Positions 1-9,256 are shown, numbered from the stretch's first letter. The stretch is 64,000 bases of DNA from Vulcanimicrobiota bacterium (GCA_019235715.1 JAFAKE010000070.1:32436-96435); one strand, 5' to 3'. Notes: generated by a model from the letters alone, not told the origin. Program-made: numbers and translations.

Positions 1-2934
1 AACGCACGCTGACGTGAACGAGTTGTAGTGCTGAATGTCGGCGTTGTCCTGCGCCAGCACCGACTGGCCGGTGGGCAGCGGGCTGTACTTGATGCGGCTG
101 TGCGTATACGTATAGGACAGCTGCCCGGCCCAACCGTTGGCGTTGAAGTTGCCCATGTTCGTCAGGAACTCCAGACCATAGTTCGTCTCGTTGCCGACGT
201 TCAGCCCTGACACGAACGCCTGCGTCGGAGCGATGTAGATCTGTTGTACCTGGTTGCTCGTGTTGCGCAAGAACGGCGTGATCACAAACGACGTCTGCGT
301 ATTCGGGAACTGGTGCTCCCACGACGCGTCGTAGTTGTACGAGATCGACGGCGACACCACGTGGTTGGGCGTCGTGAACCCGTACTTGTAGAACAGCGAC
401 CCGAGCAGCACTTCAGGTAGATCCTGCTCGAGCGTGTTGTACTGCTGGAACGCCGCGTTGGCAGGCTGCGAGTAGCGGCCCGCCGAGAAACGCAGCACGT
501 CGTCGGCGCTCATCGTGTACGTGCCGCTCAAACGGGGCTCGATGTCGTTGTAGCTGATCGAGCCGCCATTTGCGGTCGAGTTGGTTAGCGTCGCCTGCGC
601 GAACGAGCCGGCCGGGAAGCCTGGAGCTGTCACGGCCGAGCATGCAGTGCCGGCGCTAAAGCCGAGCGATGTCTCGTCGAACGGGTTGCCGCCGTTGAAC
701 GACGGGTTCACGCACGACACAGCATTCCACGCATTGAACCAGTAATCGCGCGTGCCGCCACCAGTCGGGCTGTAACCGAACCCATAGATGTCGTCACGCA
801 GTCCGATGTTCAGGTTCAGGCGATCGTTCGGCTTCCACGTGTCTTGGAGCGAGACGCCCCAAAACGCCGGAGTCACCGTATTGTAGGTCGCGTACGGACC
901 GTTCTCCGTGACATACCACGCGCACGGTCCGCCGCACGCCGTCGCGCTCGGAGCCGGGATGCCGGTCGCGCCGACGCCGTTGATGCAGTTCGCGCCGCAG
1001 CCTGTCAGGAAGGTCAGATAGTTCGCTCCGCACGGCGATGGACCGGCGACGCAACCGAGCACGCCGCCATTGACCATGTTGCGAACGCCCTTCAGACAGG
1101 ACGATGGTCTACCCGGATTGAGCACGTTGTAGCAGATGCCGCTGTTCGGATCCGCGGCACTGACGAGCTGCGCGATGTCGGCGCGCGTTCCGCCGCCGTT
1201 GAACATCTGGGTGTTGTTGTCGCGAACCGTGCTCGCCGTCGAATACGTCGCTTCGAAGTTCAGCAAGTTCTTCGACGAGAGCTGGTTGACGTAGTTGAGC
1301 GAGCCGCCGCGCGTGTGCGTCCACAGCCCGTAGTCAGGCGCCAGGCCGAAGTCCAGGTTCCATGCCGCCATCGGGTCGTGGATGAACCACCATGAGTAGT
1401 CGATGTATCCGTACACGCGCAGGTACGACTGCGTACCGATGTTGTGCTGGTACTGCAGTTTGTAGATCTCCATCCCGTTGCTGTAGCCCTCGAAGTTGTT
1501 GCCCGGGATGTTTTGAGGCGTGAACGCACCCGTCGCCGGATAGGCGTATGGAACGACGTTTGCCGCCTGTCCGGGACTGGCCGCAGTGAACAGCGTGCCG
1601 ACCGGGGTGTTGTACTGGTAACCGGAGATGTACAGCGGCTGGGACGTTCCCTCGAGCGCACCAAGCGTGTTGTTCGAGAAGAACTGCGGGCCGCCACCCC
1701 AATCATTGGGCGCATTGTACCAGTTGGTGTAGACCTGGAACGTGTCGTAGAGCAGCTGGATGTCGTCTTTTCCGGCGTCGCCTTTGTGCGGGATTCCGAT
1801 GTGGAAGTTGAAAACGTTTTCGCGGTCTTCAACATTCTTCGGCGTCAGGATGTTCACCGAACCGAGATAATAGCCGCCTGGGCCGGCGGGTACGCCGAGG
1901 ATCGTGTTCGCACCGTTGGCGTAGCACAGCGTGTAGTTCGAACCGCCTGGGCCTGCGCACGCCGCGCCGCCGCCCGGCGGCAGCTCCATGTCGTATACCA
2001 AGCCTTGCGTCGAGTTCTGACTGACGCCGTTGTTCTCGTCGTAGTAGCGCGGGCTCTGGTTGATGATGCCCAGGCCTACGTAGTACGAGAAGTTGCGATT
2101 CGGCGTAGCACCCCCGAACTCGAGGCTCGCCTTGTTGTACAGGTTCGGGCCGCCGATGCCAAGATCGACGGTACCGTATCCCGGATATGTGCCAGTCTTG
2201 ATCACCTGGTTGATGTAGCCGGCCAAGCCCTGGCCTTCGGCGGTCGCTGGCGCTGCGCCGGTGTACAACTGCAGCTCTTGCTGGCCGATTGCCGACAGAT
2301 TGCTTGACGCGTAGTTGTCAAACGACCGGTTGACCGGTACGCCGTCGAATTCGTAGCCGACTTGGTCGTAGTCGCCGCCACGGATATTGACGACTTGGAA
2401 CCAGCCGGCTTGGCCTGGAGGGATGTACGCGCCGGGCAACGCCGCGATCGCGGAGTAGCCCTGGTTGGCGCCGCCACCGCCGCCGAGCACAGCGCTGCGC
2501 GCTTGCGCGGCCGGGTTGACCGAATAGACATTGGCCGTCGTGCCGGGCTTGACGAGATCCGTCGACGCACGCGTCGTCACCGTGGCCAACGTTTTGATCG
2601 CTGGCTTGGCGACGATCGTGAGGCTCTGGACTTGGTCGGCAAGCACGGTCACGCCGCGCTGCACGAACGTCTCGATCGTGCCTTCCTTATCCACCGTCAC
2701 CGTATACGTGTCGGGGACAAGAGAGACGAACCCGAAGTGACCACCATTGTCAGTCGTTGTGCTTGAGGTCTGGCTTGCAGAAGACGCCGTCACCTTGGCT
2801 TGCGCCACCGGTGCATGCGTTTGCTCCTGCAGAACCGTGCCGTTCAGCGATCCGGTGACGCCTGCCAGAACCCATGTTCCCTGAGCAAGCAACACTGCGA
2901 TCGCCACAAAGGCACTTCGAAGCAAAACCTTCAT
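1..2934 (-). CDS. TonB-dependent outer-membrane receptor, truncated by the window edge
   Basis: The reading frame is open from the ATG at 2934 down to base 1, giving 978 residues with no stop, so the C-terminus lies outside the window. A Shine-Dalgarno AAAGGAA sits about 8 bases upstream of the start. Residues 1-24 form a signal peptide (MKVLLRSAFVAIAVLLAQG). Residues about 26-110 resemble a carboxypeptidase-regulatory-like beta-sandwich (SLNGTVLQEQTHAPVAQAKV). The plug begins near residue 160 and carries the typical NIRGGDYDQVGYEFDGVPV at 183-201. The remainder is Asn/Tyr/Gly-rich and fits a beta-barrel. Such proteins import a ligand across the outer membrane using TonB energy; the substrate cannot be told. 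It is the nearest neighbour of an AraC regulator on the same strand, which could control it. Confidence 0.9.
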   Translation of the reverse strand, partial: MKVLLRSAFVAIAVLLAQGTWVLAGVTGSLNGTVLQEQTHAPVAQAKVTASSASQTSSTTTDNGGHFGFVSLVPDTYTVTVDKEGTIETFVQRGVTVLADQVQSLTIVAKPAIKTLATVTTRASTDLVKPGTTANVYSVNPAAQARSAVLGGGGGANQGYSAIAALPGAYIPPGQAGWFQVVNIRGGDYDQVGYEFDGVPVNRSFDNYASSNLSAIGQQELQLYTGAAPATAEGQGLAGYINQVIKTGTYPGYGTVDLGIGGPNLYNKASLEFGGATPNRNFSYYVGLGIINQSPRYYDENNGVSQNSTQGLVYDMELPPGGGAACAGPGGSNYTLCYANGANTILGVPAGPGGYYLGSVNILTPKNVEDRENVFNFHIGIPHKGDAGKDDIQLLYDTFQVYTNWYNAPNDWGGGPQFFSNNTLGALEGTSQPLYISGYQYNTPVGTLFTAASPGQAANVVPYAYPATGAFTPQNIPGNNFEGYSNGMEIYKLQYQHNIGTQSYLRVYGYIDYSWWFIHDPMAAWNLDFGLAPDYGLWTHTRGGSLNYVNQLSSKNLLNFEATYSTASTVRDNNTQMFNGGGTRADIAQLVSAADPNSGICYNVLNPGRPSSCLKGVRNMVNGGVLGCVAGPSPCGANYLTFLTGCGANCINGVGATGIPAPSATACGGPCAWYVTENGPYATYNTVTPAFWGVSLQDTWKPNDRLNLNIGLRDDIYGFGYSPTGGGTRDYWFNAWNAVSCVNPSFNGGNPFDETSLGFSAGTACSAVTAPGFPAGSFAQATLTNSTANGGSISYNDIEPRLSGTYTMSADDVLRFSAGRYSQPANAAFQQYNTLEQDLPEVLLGSLFYKYGFTTPNHVVSPSISYNYDASWEHQFPNTQTSFVITPFLRNTSNQVQQIYIAPTQAFVSGLNVGNETNYGLEFLTNMGNFNANGWAGQLSYTYTHSRIKYSPLPTGQSVLAQDNADIQHYNSFTSACV

Positions 2935-3148
2935 GGTTTTCGTTCCTTTGAGATACGCCCGAAGCAAGTTGATCCGTCGCCCGCGCAGAGCGACGGAGGC
3001 TGGGAGCTCGGATCGCATTCGGGCGTCGCGGACCCGCGCGTCCCAGCGTGTTAAGCGTAACCAGCAACGGGTGCTGGCGTCGCTCACGTTCGGGCGGTCC
3101 AGCGCACGAACGGACGAAATCACGCCGGGAGGCGCAGGTGCTCGATCG

Positions 3149-4018
3149 CTACGTCAAGTTGCGCAGATAGCTCGGAGTCAATCCGGTGACGCGCCGCACG
3201 CAGCGCGCCATGTGGCTTTGGTTCGCAAAACCAGCTTGGAGCGCTACGTCACTGAGCGGGAGCTTGCTTTTCACCAGCATGTCGATCGCGAAATCCACCC
3301 GGCTTCGGATGACGTACTGATGAACCGGCACGCCGACGGATTGCTTGAACAGGAACTTGAAATGCGACGGGCTGACGCACGCTACTTCCGCGAGCTGGAC
3401 AAGCGTGAGGTCTTGTGCCAGGTGATCGTGGATGAAGTCCGTCACGCGTTGCAGCCTGCGTTTGGGCAGGCCTTTGGTCACCCTGGGCACGAGCGGAGCG
3501 TGCTGGCGCAGCAAGTGCGCTGCGAGCGCTTGTCCGAGACCATCGGCGTACAAGCGCCCGGAGGGCTCGGAGCTCTCCAGCTCGGCCTTGAGCGCCCACC
3601 CGAGGTGCTCGATCTGTGGATCCCTGAACTGAAGCATGGGTAGTAACGAGACGCGATCGGGGTTCACGTCCATGTCTTCGGCAGTAGTTTGTACCAGCGC
3701 TGGGCTGAGATGAATGCACAGGAACGCTGACGGGCCTTCGTCCTGCCATTCTCCGGAAAAGCCGAGCGGCATCAAATCGACGCTGCCTGGAGTCTGCAAA
3801 CGTCGCGACACCGAACCGTCGACCCGACTCGTCGTCAGGATCGGCGATCCGACTTGCACGGATATGCCGTGGTCTTTGGTGTAGCGGGCTTGGCTTACGC
3901 CTCCTGAAGTGTCGATGAGGGCCGCGGCGAATCCGGTCCAACACCGGTCGAAACTTGCTTGCCGAACCGAGAACTGCATCTTTCCATTGTTGCGATGCAT
4001 CCAGGCGCGGTCTTGCAT
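3149..4018 (-). CDS. AraC-family transcriptional regulator
   Basis: The C-terminal hundred residues carry two helix-turn-helix units of the AraC/XylS family: RRLQRVTDFIHDHLAQDLTL followed by LAEVACVSPSHFKFLFKQSV, then SDVALQAGFANQSHMARCVR and a terminal GLTPSYLRNL. The N-terminal part is a poorly conserved sensor region. The frame extends up to 4159, directly beside the stop of the DUF899 gene, but the first 47 residues are a Lys/Arg/Ser-rich stretch without domain character, so I prefer the ATG at 4018; later ATGs at 4000 and 3979 are possible. No strong Shine-Dalgarno decides between them. The gene follows the DUF899 gene on the same strand and precedes the TonB receptor by 215 bases, so either could be its target. 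Confidence 0.85.
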   Translation of the reverse strand: MQDRAWMHRNNGKMQFSVRQASFDRCWTGFAAALIDTSGGVSQARYTKDHGISVQVGSPILTTSRVDGSVSRRLQTPGSVDLMPLGFSGEWQDEGPSAFLCIHLSPALVQTTAEDMDVNPDRVSLLPMLQFRDPQIEHLGWALKAELESSEPSGRLYADGLGQALAAHLLRQHAPLVPRVTKGLPKRRLQRVTDFIHDHLAQDLTLVQLAEVACVSPSHFKFLFKQSVGVPVHQYVIRSRVDFAIDMLVKSKLPLSDVALQAGFANQSHMARCVRRVTGLTPSYLRNLT

Positions 4019-4159
4019 TTTTCGATTCGCTTTGGGAACCTTGCGGCGCCGTGAGGTGCTAGATTTCTTCTTTTGTTTCGACGGGACATTCTTGGAGCGT
4101 GCCGGTTCGCTGCCACGCGCTTGTAAGCGCCGAGTACAATCGGACGATTTTGAACACAA

Positions 4160-4810
4160 TCAGACGGTATCGTTCGTGGGATGCCATTCGTCGCGGCCGG
4201 AGGGCAGAAGATCGAACATCGGCCAGGTGGCACACAATTGGTCGATGCCGCGCCAGCTACCGTCGTCAAATTCCGGATGTGCGGTATAACGGTGCCGCAC
4301 GCCCTCTGGGGTTTTCTCGAAGACGAGCGCGGTGGAAATCGGTTTGCCTTTGCCGTGTTGCGCGCCGGTATCTTCCGCAAAGGAATCATCGGCGTCCGCA
4401 AGCAGACGAATGCGATCCCAACCGCGCCGTTGGGCCCAGCTTTTCAGTCGTTCTGGTGGCGCAAGCGACGCAAGGACGATGTTTGCGCGCTGTCCGACGT
4501 GCGGTGCAACGCCGTTCCAGCTATCCGCCCACATCGAGCACATCGGGCAGAACTCGTTTTCCTCGGGCCAGTACATCACGTGGTACATGGCCAAGAACGG
4601 CTTGCCTTCCTCAAATAGTTCGGAAAGTTTGAGACGCTTGGCCCCGTCAAAAAACTCGTAGTCGCGAACGACCGGCCCGGGTGGGAGCGCTCTCCGGCTC
4701 TCGGCGACCCTCTCGATGTGATCGCGAAGGTCCATCTCTTCCGAACACAGTTGTTGTCGCGCGGCGTCGTACTGCGCCGATGCACCGGGCATGCCCCACG
4801 TGTATTTCAT
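4160..4810 (-). CDS. DUF899 thioredoxin-like protein
   Basis: The protein of 216 residues matches the DUF899 family of thioredoxin-fold proteins. It has the family block FLAMYHVMYWPEENEFCPMC with a CPMC cysteine pair near residue 87, followed by SMWADSWNG, and the late block ALVFEKTPEGVRHRY. Biochemical function of the family is not established; the CxxC pair suggests a redox role. The frame is open to 4861, but the ATG at 4810 (MKYTWGMPGAS) has a good Shine-Dalgarno GGAAGG and fits the family start. It abuts the AraC regulator on the same strand. Confidence 0.8.
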   Translation of the reverse strand: MKYTWGMPGASAQYDAARQQLCSEEMDLRDHIERVAESRRALPPGPVVRDYEFFDGAKRLKLSELFEEGKPFLAMYHVMYWPEENEFCPMCSMWADSWNGVAPHVGQRANIVLASLAPPERLKSWAQRRGWDRIRLLADADDSFAEDTGAQHGKGKPISTALVFEKTPEGVRHRYTAHPEFDDGSWRGIDQLCATWPMFDLLPSGRDEWHPTNDTV

Positions 4811-4906
4811 AGCTTTGCCTTCCGAGAAGATAGCCGACAGTCTGTGGGACACTGTACCCACGACATTGAATGGCGACCGGGCGAATACGGGATTTCGGAG
4901 GCGCTC

Positions 4907-5452
4907 GTGAAGGCAGCGACACGTGAAAAAAAGGGCAACGGTCCGGCAGTCGTCCGTTTTGAGGCGCGGCTTGCGCGCGACGGCAAGGCGTCCAAGAACG
5001 GATCTTTGATGCTCGTCCTCCCGAAAGCGGCCAGTACGAAACTACGCGGCATGGGCACGCTCGAGGGCACGATCAACGGCCATCCTTTTCGAGCGCCGCT
5101 GGAGATGGAAGCCTCTGGCGCGCATCGCTTGCGCGTGAACGCGGCCATGCGCAATGGATCGCGTGCGCGCGAGGGCGATACCGTGAAACTCGCCGTCTTA
5201 GGACCGGAGCCGGAACCCAAAGTTCCAACGGATCTTCGCACCGCGTTCAGCGCTTCGCGCGAAGCCCAAGTATTATGGAAAGATCTCAACACCGACGGCC
5301 GGCGGATCTACCTTCGCTGGATCGCCGCAGCCAAGACGCCGGAAACGCGCGCCCGCCGAGTCCGACGAACCGTCGAACAGCTCGCGGAAGGAAAGCGTCG
5401 ACCGTGTTGCGTCAACGTGTACGAATTCATGCTCGATCGCGTTCAAGGATAG
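4907..5452 (+). CDS. DUF1905 / YdeI-OmpD-associated domain protein
   Basis: Residues about 8-95 fit the DUF1905 small beta-barrel (VRFEARLARDG, TLEGTINGHPFRAPLEM), and the C-terminal half fits the YdeI/OmpD-associated domain (OmdA), with LRTAFSASREAQVLWKDLN and YLRWIAAAKTPETRARRV. This two-domain arrangement is common in bacteria, but its molecular role is unclear; distant links to bacteriocin protection have been proposed for the family. The start is taken as the GTG at 4907 because it is preceded by GGAGG six bases upstream; the longer frame from 4718 runs antisense to the DUF899 gene. It is the first gene of a three-gene operon with the DUF2277 gene two bases later. Confidence 0.8.
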   Translation: MKAATREKKGNGPAVVRFEARLARDGKASKNGSLMLVLPKAASTKLRGMGTLEGTINGHPFRAPLEMEASGAHRLRVNAAMRNGSRAREGDTVKLAVLGPEPEPKVPTDLRTAFSASREAQVLWKDLNTDGRRIYLRWIAAAKTPETRARRVRRTVEQLAEGKRRPCCVNVYEFMLDRVQG

Positions 5453-5462
5453 GATGACCCCG

Positions 5463-5735
5463 ATGTGCCGAAATATCCGCCCGCTCTTCAACTTTGAACC
5501 GCCTGCGACGGACGAGGAAGTCCGCAACGCGTCGCTTCAATTCGTGCGCAAGATCTCGGGCTTTACGAAACCGTCGCACGCCAACGAAATGGCTTTCGAG
5601 AGGGCCGTCGACGAGGTAGCCGCCGCCGCGCGCAAACTCATGACCTCGCTCACCACGTCCTCGGCACCTCGCGATCGCGCGGTCGTCGCAGCCAAGGCGA
5701 AGGCGCGGTCGGCTCTTCGCTTCGCCGGGCGATGA
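5463..5735 (+). CDS. DUF2277 small protein
   Basis: The 90-residue product begins MCRNIRPLFNFEPPATDEEV and continues LQFVRKISGFTKPSHANEMA, which is the signature of DUF2277, a family of about 80-90 residues of unknown function. Members usually begin at MCRNI, so I chose the ATG at 5463; an ATG three codons earlier at 5454 has an equally plausible AAGGA upstream. It sits between a YdeI-like gene and a PEP-mutase-like gene, and its stop codon overlaps the start of the latter by four bases, so the three are probably translated together. Confidence 0.85.
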   Translation: MCRNIRPLFNFEPPATDEEVRNASLQFVRKISGFTKPSHANEMAFERAVDEVAAAARKLMTSLTTSSAPRDRAVVAAKAKARSALRFAGR

Positions 5736-6556
5736 CGCAGGGGGAAAAAGCTGACCTCTTCCGCCATCAGCATGCATCCTCGAAACCGCTGCTGCTTCCG
5801 AATCCGTGGGACGCAGGAACGGCGAAGATCCTCGCCGCGCTCGGTTTCGAGGCGCTGACCACGACAAGCGCCGGCCTTGCGTGGACCCTTGGGCGCACCG
5901 ACGGAACGCGCTCGGTGACGCGCGACGAGGCGCTCGCAAACGCGAAGTCGATCGTCGATGCGGTGTCGCTTCCGGTCGCTGCGGATCTCGAAAACGGATA
6001 CGGCGACGACCCACAGACAGTCGCGGAGACGATTGGACTCGCCGCCAAGGCCGGACTCGTCGGAGCGTCGATCGAGGATGCGACCGGCGATCCGCACCAT
6101 CGCATCTATGATTTTGACGCTGCGGTCGAGCGCGTCGCGGCGGCCGCAAGAGCCGCCCGTTCGCTGCCGTTTTCATTCATGCTGGTCGCGCGCGCGGAGA
6201 ATCATATCCAAGGCATTGACGATCTCGACGATACGGTCCGCCGTCTGCAGGCTTATGAAGGAGCCGGCGCCGACGTTCTTTACGCGCCGTTGCTTCCGAA
6301 CGTGGAGGCGATCAAACGAGTTTGCGCGGCGGTAAACAAGCCGGTGAACGTCCTAGCAGCTGGCCCCGTGCTCTCGATGAGCGTTGGAGAACTCGCGGCA
6401 CTCGGCGTCAGTCGCGTAAGCGTCGGTTCCGGATTTTCGCGCGTCGCGTTCAGTTCGTTCATCGGCGCGGCGCGCGAGGTGCTCGAGGCCGGCCGATTCG
6501 ATTCGATCCGGTCCTCGAAGACGTTTCAAGAGATCTCGGCGCTGATCGCAGGGTAA
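5732..6556 (+). CDS. Isocitrate lyase / PEP mutase family protein
   Basis: The 274-residue protein has the TIM-barrel pattern of the PEP mutase/2-methylisocitrate lyase superfamily: LLLPNPWDAGTAKILAALGF at the N-terminus, the Mg-binding block ADLENGYGDDPQTVAETI, and the following GLVGASIEDATGD. The catalytic KKCGH loop of true isocitrate lyases is not seen, so a carbon-carbon lyase or C-P bond enzyme of undefined substrate is the safest reading. Its ATG overlaps the stop of the DUF2277 gene (ATGA), indicating translational coupling. It ends the operon; a hairpin follows about 30 bases downstream. Confidence 0.85.
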   Translation: MTQGEKADLFRHQHASSKPLLLPNPWDAGTAKILAALGFEALTTTSAGLAWTLGRTDGTRSVTRDEALANAKSIVDAVSLPVAADLENGYGDDPQTVAETIGLAAKAGLVGASIEDATGDPHHRIYDFDAAVERVAAAARAARSLPFSFMLVARAENHIQGIDDLDDTVRRLQAYEGAGADVLYAPLLPNVEAIKRVCAAVNKPVNVLAAGPVLSMSVGELAALGVSRVSVGSGFSRVAFSSFIGAAREVLEAGRFDSIRSSKTFQEISALIAG

Positions 6557-6587
6557 CGCGCTCCGAAATGTAGACACAAAAGCAGAA

Positions 6588-6609
6588 CCGCCAGTCGCTG
6601 AACTGGCGG
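6588..6609 (+). terminator. Possible terminator hairpin after the PEP-mutase-like gene
   Basis: CCGCCAGT (6588-6595) and ACTGGCGG (6602-6609) form a perfect 8-bp stem with a six-base loop. No T-run follows, so it would be a weak intrinsic terminator or simply a transcript-end stabiliser. It lies in the gap between convergent genes. Confidence 0.45.
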
Positions 6610-6677
6610 CTTGAGAGTCCTCAGCGCCTCTCGGAGAAGAGCTTCGCCTCACTTCCTGAATTCTTGCGGGGCCGTTT

Positions 6678-7382
6678 TTACTGGTACTTGATGAGCTTCA
6701 ATTCCACCGAGTAGGTGTTGGTGCTCTGTTTGGGCACGATGCTCATGAGGTTGTTCACGTAGACCGGCGTCTTGATGCGCGGATCGTAGAGGAAATTCGC
6801 TTTCTGAGTGACGGTGATGTAACGTCCGCTCTGCTGCTTAAGCGTGCCGTTGGAGTGGATGAGGACCAACGGCGGCTGCTCGGGTACGACGCCCTTGTTC
6901 TCCAACGTGAAATCGCCGTTCCACGTCGAGACTTGACCGGCGAATCCGCGATTGACGCTCGGCGCGAACGACGCTTTGATCGTGTAGGTTGACTTCCAGT
7001 TCCCGCTCGAGCCGCCGGCGAGCGCAGCGAAATAGTTCTGGCCGAATAGCGGCAGAACGCTCGCCTGGATCACCGTCAAGTTATAGGGCGCTTTCGAGCA
7101 GGCGACATTTCCATTCGGATAGACTTCGCAATTCGCGCTTTGCTTGGGTTGCACCGCGTTCCACCATTGGTCGGTCGCGGTCACACTCAAGCCCCCATCG
7201 GGTGCGACGCCGGTGACGTCGATCGTCGTCGTGCCGGTATTGCCACCCGACGCGGCAGCTTTGGTATTCCAGCCGAATTCGTAGACCAGATGATGCGGCA
7301 TATGTGCCGCGGCTCCAGCGAGCGCCGGCGAAACCGAAAGAAGTGCTGCACTGACGCATGCAACGATGAGCGATCTACTCAC
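6678..7382 (-). CDS. Secreted protein of unknown function
   Basis: The 234-residue product starts with a signal peptide (SRSLIVACVSAALLSVSPAL, cleavage near ALAGAAA). The mature part is beta-rich, with HHLVYEFGWNTKAAASGGN, a pair of cysteines (NCEVYPNGNVACSKAP) that could form a disulfide, and a C-terminal TYSVELKLIKYQ. I do not recognise a family. The frame is open to 7565, but the GTG at 7382 is preceded by GGAGGG nine bases upstream and begins exactly at the signal peptide. The gene faces the PEP-mutase-like gene and diverges from the SRPBCC gene. Confidence 0.7.
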   Translation of the reverse strand: MSRSLIVACVSAALLSVSPALAGAAAHMPHHLVYEFGWNTKAAASGGNTGTTTIDVTGVAPDGGLSVTATDQWWNAVQPKQSANCEVYPNGNVACSKAPYNLTVIQASVLPLFGQNYFAALAGGSSGNWKSTYTIKASFAPSVNRGFAGQVSTWNGDFTLENKGVVPEQPPLVLIHSNGTLKQQSGRYITVTQKANFLYDPRIKTPVYVNNLMSIVPKQSTNTYSVELKLIKYQ

Positions 7383-7643
7383 AAAAGAAGCCCTCCGGGA
7401 GTTCAAGTTGTCGTTCGAACTATCCGAGGTTCCTGCGCCACAACTGACTTTCCCGCGAGATCCACGGCGGAACGCGCTTGCGTTCCATCCGGGGCGGGCA
7501 TCCAGCGGCCAGTACGGATCGCGCAATAATTGACGCGCAAGCAAGACGGTTTTGCGGCGAAACATCCCGCATCATCAATGGTTCGAACAAGCGTGCTATC
7601 GAAACTCCCCATGGCTCACACAGGTCCGCACGAGAGGTTCGCA

Positions 7644-8123
7644 TTGCACTTTGAGTTCACTGCGCAGATCAACGGCTCGCCCGACACGATCTTCGACTTG
7701 CTCGCCGACATGCCCAATTACGGCCGCTGGCTTCCGGGTTCAAGTGCGTATGGCGGAACGGTAAACGTCACGCCATATCCGGTGCGTCTGGGAACGACAT
7801 ACCTGGATGCCGGGCCAGTCGAAAAGCCAGGCGAGGTCACGGAATTCGCGCGGCCGCATCGCATCGGATTCCATCATGTCGTCCAGATCCGCAGACCGTT
7901 TGCAACCGACGTGGACGCGCGCGTGCGTTACACGTTAGAGCCCAAAGACGGCGGCACGTTCGTCACGCGCGATCTCGACCTCGGCATGGATCTGCGCGGT
8001 CTTCTTATGCTCGCTCGACCCTTGCTCGTCGTCGCTTTCCGCCGTGAGAACAGCAGAACGCTCGCGTGTTTGAAAGCGTTTGTCGAAAGAGCCTCGGCTG
8101 TTACTGACCGCGGTACGGCTTGA
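7644..8123 (+). CDS. SRPBCC family protein (polyketide cyclase/START-like fold)
   Basis: The 159-residue protein fits the SRPBCC ligand-binding fold: FEFTAQINGSPDTIFDLLAD at the start, then NYGRWLPGSS, and a C-terminal helix LRGLLMLARPLLVVAFRREN. Proteins of this kind bind hydrophobic ligands or act as cyclases and coenzyme transporters; no specific role can be given. I chose the TTG at 7644 because GAGAGG lies six bases upstream and family members begin at this point; ATGs at 7611 and 7578 are alternatives. The last 23 bases overlap the 3' end of the convergent P1-nuclease-like gene. Confidence 0.75.
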   Translation: MHFEFTAQINGSPDTIFDLLADMPNYGRWLPGSSAYGGTVNVTPYPVRLGTTYLDAGPVEKPGEVTEFARPHRIGFHHVVQIRRPFATDVDARVRYTLEPKDGGTFVTRDLDLGMDLRGLLMLARPLLVVAFRRENSRTLACLKAFVERASAVTDRGTA

Positions 8124-9084
8124 TCGTGCCGCTCGTCTGATAGGCCGTGAGCACGAGCGAGTCGAGCATCTGCGCTGCAGCGGCCAGACGCGCTGCTGTG
8201 AATCTCACGCCCTCATCGTGCGCCGGCGATGCGCCGTCGAGGTCGAACGCGCCGCGTTTCTGCAGTTGGTAGAACGGGACGACCTCATGCAGCGTCGCAC
8301 CAAGGTATTGCTCGATATTCGACAACGGCACTGCCCCAAAGACCGGCGTCGTTCCAACAAGCGGCGTCACCAATGCCGGCGTGAGGAACTTCAGCACGAA
8401 ATCGTCTTCGTAAGACGCATGCGTGGTGTTGGCGTTGGTATAGCCGTTCGGGTTTGGGAAGTCCCCCCAACCGTTGTAATGAACCGAAATGTGAAGCGGC
8501 TGGCTGCCATCGCCGACAAAATGGCCGAAGACGCCGATATCGTGGATTGTCAGCTCGCGACGACGGTCCAGCTCGGTTTGTGCTGCCGACCGCGCATCGC
8601 CAGTCGCGCCCGACAGCGCGTCTTCGGCGAATCGCTCGAGAGCAAAATCGGTGCGCACCTGCTCGTAGCCTTCAAGGATAGCGTAAGGCAGGAACCCGAT
8701 TGTATACCCGTCCACGGGCGGCTCTGACCGATACAACGCCTCGAGGTAATCGTCGCGAGTTGCCGGTAATGCGTCAAGTGAGAACGTGCCCGCAATCCGG
8801 CCATCGTCGCCGACGTCTATGTAATGATCCGTGGACCACTCGCGATACCAGGCGGCTTCCTCGTCGCGCCCGACCTTGAGCCTGTCCTCTTCCGATTGTA
8901 GATAGACGATTTCTGACTTGGCCGCGTTCGATCGCACCCAAGCGGGCAGCGAGGCCGGCAGATGAGCGATCGCGGCTTGGCCTATGATCTCGTGGCCGCG
9001 CAGCCCCCATGCAAAAGCGGGCGACGCCGAGATCCAGAGGATCCAACATATGGCGGTTGCTCGAGCGGCGAACACGTGCATCAT
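8101..9084 (-). CDS. Secreted S1/P1 nuclease or zinc phospholipase C family enzyme
   Basis: After a signal peptide ending ASPAFA the mature protein begins WGLRGHEIIGQAA, the N-terminal Trp and the first His that bind zinc in the S1/P1 nuclease and phospholipase C superfamily. Further ligands are seen in STDHYIDVGDD, in the block IGVFGHFVGDGSQPLHISVH (H-x3-D-x5-H spacing), and in HASYED. The last motif places Glu, not Asp, four residues after His, as in Bacillus cereus phospholipase C. The 327-residue length is usual. The enzyme probably cleaves phosphodiesters (nucleic acid or phospholipid) in the periplasm or outside the cell. It lies head-to-head with a TonB receptor gene and overlaps the SRPBCC gene tail to tail by 23 bases. 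Confidence 0.8.
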   Translation of the reverse strand: MMHVFAARATAICWILWISASPAFAWGLRGHEIIGQAAIAHLPASLPAWVRSNAAKSEIVYLQSEEDRLKVGRDEEAAWYREWSTDHYIDVGDDGRIAGTFSLDALPATRDDYLEALYRSEPPVDGYTIGFLPYAILEGYEQVRTDFALERFAEDALSGATGDARSAAQTELDRRRELTIHDIGVFGHFVGDGSQPLHISVHYNGWGDFPNPNGYTNANTTHASYEDDFVLKFLTPALVTPLVGTTPVFGAVPLSNIEQYLGATLHEVVPFYQLQKRGAFDLDGASPAHDEGVRFTAARLAAAAQMLDSLVLTAYQTSGTIKPYRGQ

Positions 9085-9142
9085 TCTATCGGTGGGCCAT
9101 TAAGGGACGATTATCCCGCTCGCGCGCTTGGGAATTCGCTGA

Positions 9143-9190
9143 GTTAACAAGCCCATAAAGTCGTTAACGCTCAAACAACTCGTCGTTAAC
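9143..9190. promoter_or_regulatory. Three GTTAAC direct repeats in the promoter region of a TonB receptor
   Basis: GTTAAC occurs at 9143-9148, 9163-9168 and 9185-9190, spaced 20 and 22 bases, about two helical turns. A TATAAG follows near 9196. The array sits between the divergent P1-nuclease-like and TonB receptor genes and could bind a regulator of either. GTTAAC is itself palindromic. This is inferred from the spacing only. Confidence 0.4.
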
Positions 9191-9256
9191 AGCGCTATAA
9201 GCTCGCGCGCGTACAGTTAGTTCCACATGCCCCGAGCTTCATATCGAGGTGAACAC

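Noticed and set aside
1444-2307. 287-residue plus-strand open frame
   Set aside because: It is antisense to the TonB receptor, with no motif; the receptor frame reads through without a stop.
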